Below are positions 57,721 through 64,000 of a stretch of DNA of 64,000 nt, piece by piece. The notes beneath the pieces are model-generated. The model ran no database searches, was not told the DNA's origin, and saw only the letters and a program-made list of their open reading frames with translations. The stretch is from assembly GCF_030700285.1 (NCBI RefSeq), contig NZ_JAUYZJ010000008.1, positions 1-64,000 of the forward strand. Reading direction: 5' to 3'. The stretch's first letter is position 1. Each line of letters starts with the position of its first letter. The position numbers were made by a program, and so were the translations under genes. This stretch comes from Methylobacterium sp. NEAU K (GTDB lineage Bacteria; Pseudomonadota; Alphaproteobacteria; Rhizobiales; Beijerinckiaceae).

Positions 57721-59316
57721 CTAAAAGTCCCGCTGTACGCGAAAGCGAGCCTGGGCATTGTCCTCTTTGCTGATGAGCTTGAACGGGTTCGTCGAGTCCT
57801 GCACCAGGCCGCTCTTCACGCCGCCCCGGATCCAGGCACCCTCCACGCCGATGTCGAGGTCCTTGACCGGCGACCAGATCAGGCTCGCACCGGCGGTGAT
57901 CTGGTAGGCGTCCCGCAGCGTCGAGCTCGCCGCCAAGGCGGCCCGGCTCGCCGCCGTCCCGGTGAAGCGCGGGAACCCGAAGCCCAGCAGAGCCAGGGCA
58001 TTGCGGCCTGCCGACCCGAAATCCGCCTCGCCGTAGTTGGCATAGAAGGCCGAGCGCCATTCCGGCGTCCAGTAGTGCAGGAGCGAGGCCGTGGCGGTGA
58101 AGCTCGTCGAGAGTTCGTAATGGCCCGTCGAGGGGTTCAGCACAGCGTCGGCGAAATACCGGGTCAGGCCCGAGCCCACCTGGATGCCGGTCGAGAGGCC
58201 GTCATACGGAGCCGAGTAGTACTGATACCCGGTGTAGCTCATCGCGCCTTCGCCGTAGGCACCCTGCAGGTAGAGCGCGTCCCCAGGGGCGATCATCGGC
58301 AGGTTGACCTTGAGGCCGCCTTGCACGGCCCAGCCGTACTCGTTGGGCGCGCGACCCACGGGTGAGACGCCGAGCAAGCTCGTCGCGGCGTTGCCGACCG
58401 TCACGGTCGAGACCGCGTTGCCGCCATTGATCTCGTGCACGGCGGCCGAGAACTGGGCCGAGCCCCAGCCTCCATCGTAACGCAGCACGCCGACGAAGTC
58501 GGGCATGCGGTTCTTCTGGGTGACGTCCTGGAAGGCGACCACGCCGGGCGCCACCACGATGGGAGCCAGGAACGTCCCTGCGCCGAAGCCGTTGAAGGTC
58601 GCATTGAAGCCCGCAAAGCCGCTCGCCGGATTGAAGGCCCCCACGGCGGCGCCCGTGCCGAAGATCGGCTGCCGACGGTTGGTCGGATCTTCCACAGACA
58701 GCGTTGCCGACAGCCCAGTGCCAAAGGTCGCCGTGTAGGCGAGCAAGTTGGTGCTGTAGACGTCCGAACTCTGGATCGCGCCGATCATGTCGAAGTCGTG
58801 CGCGTAGAAATCGAAGAACGACGAGGCGCGACCGGCGGTGAGCCCGGCGAACTGGATGAAGGCCTTGTCGACGTTGACGAAGTTGAAGGCCCGATTGTAG
58901 GCGTCCGCACCCAAGCCGACGATGGACAGGCCCTGACGGGCGCGTGCGAGCACCGACTGGTTCCCGAGAAACGACGCGACGTCGAGGCGGACGAAGGCGC
59001 GCAGGGTTCCGTAGGCCGTTTGCGTACGCGCATCCAGGTTGAGGCGCATCAAGGCCCGGGATTCCGATGTGTCACCGCCCGTGCCGGTGCGGATCTTCGA
59101 CGTCGGTACGTTCAGGTACTCGTAGCGCGCGCGTCCCGAGATGCGCAGGCACGTGTCGGTCCCGGGGATGAAGAAGAAGCCCTTCCCGTACGCGCCGCAA
59201 ACGCGGACGTACTCGATCGGAGCCGCTTTGGTCATCGGGAGGTCCGCCGCCTGAACAGCAACCCCCGTGGTCAGCAATGCGCTCGAACTCAACAACAGTC
59301 GTTTCACGAGCAGCAT
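57721..59316 (-). CDS. Porin (Porin_2 family, Rhizobiales type)
   Basis: Outer-membrane general porin, 531 residues. Signal peptide LVKRLLLSSSALLTTGVAVQA, then ADLPMTKAAPIEYVRVCGAYGKGFFFIPGTDTCLRISGRARYEY (in blocks), the hallmark N terminus of alphaproteobacterial Porin_2 proteins with its cysteine pair (VCGAYG...DTCL). Ends in RFRVQRDF with the C-terminal phenylalanine. The ATG at 59316 follows a GGGGAGG site; upstream in-frame ATG at 59370 is rejected. The region before it is AT-rich and should hold the promoter. Confidence 0.93.
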   Translation of the reverse strand: MLLVKRLLLSSSALLTTGVAVQAADLPMTKAAPIEYVRVCGAYGKGFFFIPGTDTCLRISGRARYEYLNVPTSKIRTGTGGDTSESRALMRLNLDARTQTAYGTLRAFVRLDVASFLGNQSVLARARQGLSIVGLGADAYNRAFNFVNVDKAFIQFAGLTAGRASSFFDFYAHDFDMIGAIQSSDVYSTNLLAYTATFGTGLSATLSVEDPTNRRQPIFGTGAAVGAFNPASGFAGFNATFNGFGAGTFLAPIVVAPGVVAFQDVTQKNRMPDFVGVLRYDGGWGSAQFSAAVHEINGGNAVSTVTVGNAATSLLGVSPVGRAPNEYGWAVQGGLKVNLPMIAPGDALYLQGAYGEGAMSYTGYQYYSAPYDGLSTGIQVGSGLTRYFADAVLNPSTGHYELSTSFTATASLLHYWTPEWRSAFYANYGEADFGSAGRNALALLGFGFPRFTGTAASRAALAASSTLRDAYQITAGASLIWSPVKDLDIGVEGAWIRGGVKSGLVQDSTNPFKLISKEDNAQARFRVQRDF

Positions 59317-60152
59317 TTCCAGACCTCCCCAAGGTGATGTTTTTGATTTTGACTCGACGTTGTCCGCCATAGCGACGGTCGTCCAGCGCCATTTGTTGCA
59401 AGATCGATCTATTGCGGCGCGAATAAGCCTCTCGCTGCCGCGAAATCCAATCTCTTATCGTATTCGAATTTGAGTGAGGCCACCTTCGGGGTCAATCGCC
59501 TGGAAGGCCCTCTGGCATGCCAGGAAACATTTTGAATAAAAGTGTTGCGCCGGGAGCACGAACGATTGACCGCTCTCATCCCGATCCGCGGGCCGGGCGT
59601 ACTGCGCTCCCTGCAAGTTCGCCGGGCTACGACCGTTCCAGGGCGCGGAAGAGGTGCCTGGGGACACGACACGATTCTCCACACGGAGATCGACCACGCC
59701 TACCTTCAGCTCGGCCCACCGCGCGCAACTCTTTCATCTTCTCAGAGGTCACCGCACCAGCCGTGTCGCCGGCCGGCTGTGTCTTGCCGGTCGCCAGGAA
59801 CGCTCCGAGCCAGCCATCGCGTATCGAGCCGGCGATGCCCGCGCGCCGGCTGTAGCGCGGCGATCCTGTCCAGACCGCGCGCCTTCCGGCTCGGTGTCGC
59901 TGCTCTGCTCGGAGGAGAATCGAGGGACCTGGGCGCTTCTGCCGGATGCAACGTCCCGAATTTGACCGTCCGGCTATCGTTGGCCACCGCCGCGCAGTAG
60001 CTTCTTTCCAGAGCCGGGCCGAAATACCGGTCCAGTCAGGACCGCTGAGGATCTGCGGCCCTATACCGAGGCCATCGACACGACCGACGTGAACGCAGGA
60101 TGAGGCTGATTAAAATTCGTCATCGCCGCTGAGATGCTGGGAGGGACGGACC
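59317..60152. other. Gene-poor stretch upstream of porin
   Basis: 836 bp without a convincing gene on either strand. The first ~160 bases are AT-rich (porin promoter region). Open frames beyond that are Arg/Ser/Pro-rich shadows. No transposase motif is clear; the stretch may be decayed coding DNA. Confidence 0.5.
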
Positions 60153-60518
60153 ATGCTCCGCTACGTCGTCGTCATCGCGATTCTGGCCGCGCCGACAGCG
60201 GCGCTCTCGCGTCCCAGGATCACCGCGCTCCCATTCGCCCATGTCGAGGCTGGTCCGGATCCCGCTTGCGTTTGCCGGCATGTCCGTCGGGAGTCACTTC
60301 GGTCCTCCAGGCGCCGGTCAGGCTATCGGGCCCGCCGATACTCCGAATACAGGTTGCCGGGCCCGGGTTCTCGCGCCGAAGGCTTCGCCGATGGCTCGGC
60401 AGGTTCTCGGATGGCGCTTGGCGTCGGCTATGCTCCCTGGAGCCGCTACGACGACTGCATTTGGGGTTACGCAGGGGATGTCGCCCCGGCCCACTGCACC
60501 GATTACTACGGCTTCTGA
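60153..60518 (+). CDS. Possible small secreted protein, perhaps frameshifted
   Basis: 121 residues with a good ribosome-binding site (GGGAGGG, eight bases ahead) and a plausible signal peptide (MLRYVVVIAILAAPTAALS). The C-terminal 30 residues (GVGYAPWSRYDDCIWGYAG, then HCTDYYGF) look like real protein, but the middle is Arg/Ser-rich and may result from frameshifts. I do not recognise the family. Confidence 0.4.
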   Translation: MLRYVVVIAILAAPTAALSRPRITALPFAHVEAGPDPACVCRHVRRESLRSSRRRSGYRARRYSEYRLPGPGSRAEGFADGSAGSRMALGVGYAPWSRYDDCIWGYAGDVAPAHCTDYYGF

Positions 60519-60731
60519 GGCCTCCGGGCGGCCGACCTGTCCGCCCCGTCGCGCGAAGCTTGCCGCCTGTGACAGGGACAGGATATTCGAGACGACCCGG
60601 GCCGGGATTTGAATCGCCGGTGTCAACGCAGGCATGTCGTCGCCCAGGAATGCGGAGCCGAGCGCAAGCATTCATACGCCGCGGAGGCGCAGGAGCGGCT
60701 CAAGTTCGACAGTTCGACCGGATCACGGTGC

Positions 60732-61052
60732 CTACCGCCGCCCCTCGTGACAATGCATGCTCGGTGGCGATGTATTGCAATCCAGCGCACAGCTCTGCGA
60801 GGGCTTGCACATCCAGAGCAGGCTCCCGCTCTTCAAACAAGCGCTGAAACAATGGCGGTGAGGCGCATCCGTCGGCTCGATGAAGATCGCTTTAGCATCA
60901 GGAGCCGCCGCGAGACGTTCGGCTTGAGCCGCCAATGCGCTGTCCGTCTCCGGCAAGGCGCGAACGCCCTGAGCGATTGCTGGGACGCCCAGAACGCTCA
61001 CCGCGATGCCGAGGGCAGCAGCGCGCAAGGTCACAACACCGATGATCCGCAT
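60732..61052 (-). CDS. Small Cys-rich secreted protein, unknown
   Basis: 106 residues. Signal peptide MRIIGVVTLRAAALGIAVS with cleavage near VPAIAQ; a mature helix ALAAQAERLAAAPDAKAI, then six cysteines in the last 45 residues (HCFSACLKSG, WMCKPSQSCALDC, MHCHEG). The spacing suggests disulfides or metal binding. Reads as a genuine but unclassified exported protein in an otherwise decayed region. Confidence 0.5.
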   Translation of the reverse strand: MRIIGVVTLRAAALGIAVSVLGVPAIAQGVRALPETDSALAAQAERLAAAPDAKAIFIEPTDAPHRHCFSACLKSGSLLWMCKPSQSCALDCNTSPPSMHCHEGRR

Positions 61053-61149
61053 GGTCGCAGGCCTTCACAATCGATCTGACGGTGCCTCAATGCATCATCA
61101 AGCGTCGGCGGAGCGCCATCAGCAATATGCTCCGAGCGGCGATATACTT

Positions 61150-61783
61150 ACGCGCGTGAGCCGCGGCGACTTTGATTGAACGCAAGGGGCGGCGGTGCGG
61201 GCGGGCCGCCCGCGGCGCGCCACCTCCCGTCGGGCGCCGCGACGGTGAGGACCTGGTTGAGCCGGTCGGGCGCCGCCGAAAAAGCATGGCGGCTGTCGGC
61301 CGCACGCCGGAAGCGCCGGAACTGCCGGGCTTTGAGCCGTTCTCCCGCACGCCGCGCTACATGTCGCTGCCCGGACTTGAGGCCCTGCTTGTGCAACTTG
61401 TGTGTCACGCGCGGGCTGCCGCAGGTCTGGTGCGGCAGCGCGAAGGCCGAGCGGACATAGAGGGGCAACAGGACGCGGGCTGGTCTTTCCAGGCGAAGTT
61501 GTCGCTCGGGCCGAGTCCCTTGGTGCCGAAGAAAGCCATGACCGCTTCAGGATCTCGCGCTCCTGGCGCAGCACCTCATTCTCGCGCCGCAGGCGCTTCA
61601 GCTCGGTGGCCATGTCTTCCTGCCAGTGGGCAGGCAAGGCAATTCGTCGATCCGGTCGCGCAGGGTCGAGAGCCCGCCCCCGAGATCGGCGGCGACCTCT
61701 CGGCGGAACCGGTCGCTCGTCTGGGCGAGCCGCACCGCCTCTGCAGGGTATTGCGGCGTGGAATGCTACTTCGGTTCTGCCAT
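61150..61783 (-). mobile_element. Degenerate IS3-family insertion sequence remnant
   Basis: On the minus strand, orfA begins at 61783 as MAEPK, hits an in-frame TAG, and continues EAVRLAQTSDRFRREVAADLG, LSTLRDRIDELP. After a frame change comes the OrfA leucine-zipper segment LKRLRRENEVLRQEREILKR (near 61555-61610). A further frame change leads into OrfB remnants SFALPHQTCGSPRV-like (FALPHQTCGSPRVTHKLHKQGL), RVARL-like and LKARQFRRFRRAADSRHAF, ending near 61250. The catalytic DDE core of OrfB is missing. Clearly inactive. Ends and target duplication could not be defined. Confidence 0.75.
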
Positions 61784-62054
61784 CCGAGATATTGTCCTGT
61801 CAGCAGAAATACATCTACCAATAATAGTAATTTTAAGATATAAAAAATGCGAATAATTATAATATATATTGCTATTCACAGATTGTTCTGCGCGAGATAA
61901 ATCGAGAGATCTGACGCTGTATTGCTGAAACCGCACGTGGAAATGATCCCATCAAGCGACGAAATTGACGATAAGCCCTGAGTTGTTGTAGATGCCGAGG
62001 CTGCGAGCGCTGGTGGTGCCCTTCCATAATCGGTCAAGACCGCAGCTTCGGAGA
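61784..62054. other. AT-rich spacer next to IS remnant
   Basis: About 270 bp; bases ~61800-61880 are the most AT-rich run in this part of the window (runs of TA-rich sequence). No gene seen. It may hold the end of the IS element and the end of the photolyase-like gene's transcript. Confidence 0.4.
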
Positions 62055-63185
62055 TCAGTCTGGCAAGAGGTGCGGGATGGCCTTCCTCACTCTGGTGAAT
62101 CCTCGGGTGGACAGCGGCCAAGTCACCTCGTCCCATGCGCGTCTGATGCGCAGGCAATCGGCAGGCAATGCATCCGCCGAAGGACCGACGGGCGCCCATG
62201 CCGTGACGGTCGGACGATCGCCGGACCAGTCGCCTGTGGCCATTCCCGCCTCGCAACCGAAATGCGTCCCTGCCCGTTCCAAGGCATCCGCCATCGCTGC
62301 CGCGTCGGCCGCCCGCACCCGATCCGACGCACCGCTGGCGTGGGCGAGCAGGCCGCCGACGCGGACGACCCGTGCTCCGCTCAACGGCCAGCTCTCAGGG
62401 TGGAGGTCGTCGAGGTGCAGCAGCAGGACGACGTCGCCTTGCGAAGCCGTATCCGCTGACGGCAAGCCGACCTCTCGCGGCGGCATCGCCTCGTCGAGTG
62501 GGTCGGGGTATTCGTTGAGGCCGGCGGGATCGAAGCGACCGTCCGTATACCGTCTGATGTTCTCGGCGCGGGCGACGTAGTGTTTGCCACGGGTGTGCAA
62601 GCCAGCCACCCAGCGCCAGGACAGCGTGTTGCTCGCCGGATCGCCGTCGAGCAGGTGGCGCATGAAGAAATCGGCGCCGAGCGCCCAGGGCAGGCGCAGC
62701 GTGAAGATCCAGATCGAGGCGAACCACATCCGCGCATGGTTGTGCAGCCAGCCCGTCCCGACCAGCTCGCGTGCCCAATCGTCGAAGCCGTCGATGCCGG
62801 TTTGGCCCTCGACCGCGGTCTCGTAGGTCCGGCGCAGCCCTGGCTCGGCAGCGATCCGCTCCCGGCCCGCCGCAGCGCGTGCGAGATAATCCGTCCAAAC
62901 GGCGGGGTGGGTCTCCAAGTGGCCCTTGAAGTAGGTCCGCCAGAACACCTCGGACACGAACTTCTCGGCCCCCCCGTCGCCGAACGCGTTGTCGGCGGCG
63001 GAGACCACCTCGGCCTCCGTGATCAGGCGCCGGCGCAGGTAGGGCGAGAGTGCCGACGTGGTCGGCCCGACGTGGGGACCGCGGTCGGTGTTGCGGGCAG
63101 CGGCGTAATTGGTGCCGGCTCCTGCGAGGAAGGCCGTTAGGCGGTCGAGCCCGGCGTCGCGGGTCATGGGGAAGGTGCGATCCAT
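62055..63185 (-). CDS. Photolyase-like FAD-binding domain protein
   Basis: 376 residues. The C-terminal FAD domain of the photolyase/cryptochrome family is clear at residues ~35-215: SPYLRRRLITEAEVV, FVSEVFWRTYFKGHLE, TGIDGFDDWARELVGTGWLHNHARMWFAS (in blocks) and the FAD-binding DGDPASNTLSWRWVAG. The N-terminal Rossmann antenna domain of ordinary photolyases is absent; instead ~130 residues follow the FAD domain with an alternating strand/helix look (DVVLLLHLDDLHPESW). Could act in DNA repair or blue-light sensing; the family is described but poorly characterised, as far as I know. ATG at 63185. Confidence 0.8.
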   Translation of the reverse strand: MDRTFPMTRDAGLDRLTAFLAGAGTNYAAARNTDRGPHVGPTTSALSPYLRRRLITEAEVVSAADNAFGDGGAEKFVSEVFWRTYFKGHLETHPAVWTDYLARAAAGRERIAAEPGLRRTYETAVEGQTGIDGFDDWARELVGTGWLHNHARMWFASIWIFTLRLPWALGADFFMRHLLDGDPASNTLSWRWVAGLHTRGKHYVARAENIRRYTDGRFDPAGLNEYPDPLDEAMPPREVGLPSADTASQGDVVLLLHLDDLHPESWPLSGARVVRVGGLLAHASGASDRVRAADAAAMADALERAGTHFGCEAGMATGDWSGDRPTVTAWAPVGPSADALPADCLRIRRAWDEVTWPLSTRGFTRVRKAIPHLLPD

Positions 63186-63396
63186 GCCGCAGAGCTAGCG
63201 GACGGTTTGAGCGGTGCGGATGCGACCTATTCCCCGAGCGTCGGCGATAGGTCCCGCGGGGCACGGTCTACAACCGCTTCAACCGCTGGTCCCGGCGCGG
63301 CTTCTGGAAAGCGATGTCGGCCGTCCTCGCCTCCTTCGACAAGCTCAGTTTGAACTCGGACCACCTCGTGGGGACCGATCATCGCCACGCCCCAGA

Positions 63397-64000
63397 TCAA
63401 TAGTCGGCCTTCAGCGAGACGTAGAAACTGTAGCTCGCTCCTGGACCCGTGTGACCGAAGAGTGGTCCTCCCGCCGCCAGCAGGGACCAATGATCGAACA
63501 GCTTGTATGTCAGCCCGAGGTTGATGCCAGTCAAAGGCGCGGTGCTGACGGCGGCGGAAGTCTGATGATAGACTTCCACACCGAGACTAAGCTGATCGGT
63601 GATCGTTCGCTGCAACACGGCACCGCCGAGCCAATAGTTGTGCTGGTTCAGGCCTGGGTTGATCGTATAGCCGCCCCCGCCAAACAGCGACCAGTCACCA
63701 AAATCCTTCTCTGCCCAAACGGGCAGAAACACCTCCAGCCGGCCGGATCCGAACGTACGATTGGCGGTCGGCAGGAACAGACGCGGGAAGAAGGCCACGT
63801 CCGGCGTGATGTCACCCTCGGCCTGGTGCAGGAATCTGTATTTCGCCGCGAGCTCGATGTCGCCAACTCCGACATTACTGGTTGGCCCATGCTCGAAATC
63901 TGCCGGGATGACCGCCGTAAGCTGAAGATCTTTATAGGCTCCGTAGTTGATATCCATGCCCGCCTGACCGGCGGTGACACCGAAGGTGCGTGTCCCCATG
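63397..64000 (-). CDS. Outer-membrane channel-like protein (partial, 5' end outside)
   Basis: At least 200 residues, reading off the window end. Alternating beta pattern and the stretches GDIELAAKYRFLHQAEGD, RLEVFLPVWAEKDFGDWSLFGGGGY and LTYKLFDHWSLLAAGGPLFGH resemble the MetA-pathway phenol degradation/transporter beta-barrel family (PF13557). It ends in SFYVSLKADY, a typical C-terminal aromatic strand. No signal peptide is visible because the start lies outside; the Met at 63999 is probably internal. Confidence 0.7.
   Translation of the reverse strand, partial: MGTRTFGVTAGQAGMDINYGAYKDLQLTAVIPADFEHGPTSNVGVGDIELAAKYRFLHQAEGDITPDVAFFPRLFLPTANRTFGSGRLEVFLPVWAEKDFGDWSLFGGGGYTINPGLNQHNYWLGGAVLQRTITDQLSLGVEVYHQTSAAVSTAPLTGINLGLTYKLFDHWSLLAAGGPLFGHTGPGASYSFYVSLKADY

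Noticed and set aside
59517..60000. Plus-strand open frames of 100-150 residues upstream of the porin
   Set aside because: Arg/Ser/Pro-rich, no conserved motif, overlapping frames of similar length; treated as non-coding or decayed DNA.

Overview
The window is 64 kb of GC-rich chromosomal DNA from an alphaproteobacterium, most likely order Rhizobiales/Hyphomicrobiales and probably a Methylobacterium-like organism. This rests on the hybrid kinase CckA, CtrA-type TTAA-N7-TTAA boxes at flagellar genes, a GTTC-N7-GTTC-like SOS box at recA, the flgB-flgC-fliE-fliQ-fliR-flhB order, Rhizobiales-type porins, and a secDF cluster linked to Mth938-like and squalene/phytoene-synthase-like genes. The genus is an inference. 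The window opens inside tuf and closes inside an outer-membrane protein gene on the minus strand.

Layout. (1) 0-6.5 kb: tuf and the S10 ribosomal-protein operon (rpsJ to rpsQ, plus strand), which stops at rpsQ instead of running on into the rplN (spc) block. (2) 6.8-15 kb, minus strand: recA with an SOS-like box, cckA, then the flagellar basal-body/export genes flgB, flgC, fliE, fliQ, fliR, flhB. A divergent FliO-like gene starts at 15.25 kb, and the shared promoter region carries an array of TTAA boxes. (3) 16.5-21 kb: an MHS-type MFS transporter, then dnaN and recF separated by a decayed ParDE-like toxin-antitoxin locus. (4) 21-26.8 kb: a chemoreceptor, glyoxalase I, a histidine phosphatase, a conserved hypothetical, and a DUF1007/NicO metal-export pair. 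(5) 26.9-38.7 kb: amino-acid uptake. This holds an orphan GltI-like binding protein with a dicarboxylate/amino-acid symporter, a full Liv branched-chain importer (livHMGF, a small membrane protein, livK) and a full glutamate/aspartate importer (gltIJKL). (6) 38.8-49.3 kb: a tandem gamma-carbonic-anhydrase-like protein, moaE, an AI-2E permease, an amidase, an extensin-like peptidase, a secreted protein with RNase T2, rlmJ, a porin, a small basic protein and a GNAT enzyme. (7) 49.4-57.4 kb: an NlpD-like protein, two YidB-like proteins, an alpha/beta hydrolase, yajC-secD-secF, and homologues of the complex I assembly factors NDUFAF3 and NDUFAF6. (8) 57.7-64 kb: a Porin_2 porin, a 2.7-kb gene-poor decayed stretch with an IS3-family remnant, a photolyase-like FAD-domain protein and a partial outer-membrane protein.

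Most genes are housekeeping or transport. The most unusual item is the 339-residue protein at 38822-39841. It has two gamma-carbonic-anhydrase-like left-handed beta-helix domains that have lost zinc-ligand histidines in a complementary pattern: the first keeps ligands 1 and 3, the second keeps only ligand 2. This fits one composite, inter-domain metal site. Other points of interest are the three-box TTAA array at the flgB/fliO divergence, the squalene-synthase-fold protein without its aspartate motifs, and the symporter/orphan binding-protein pair.
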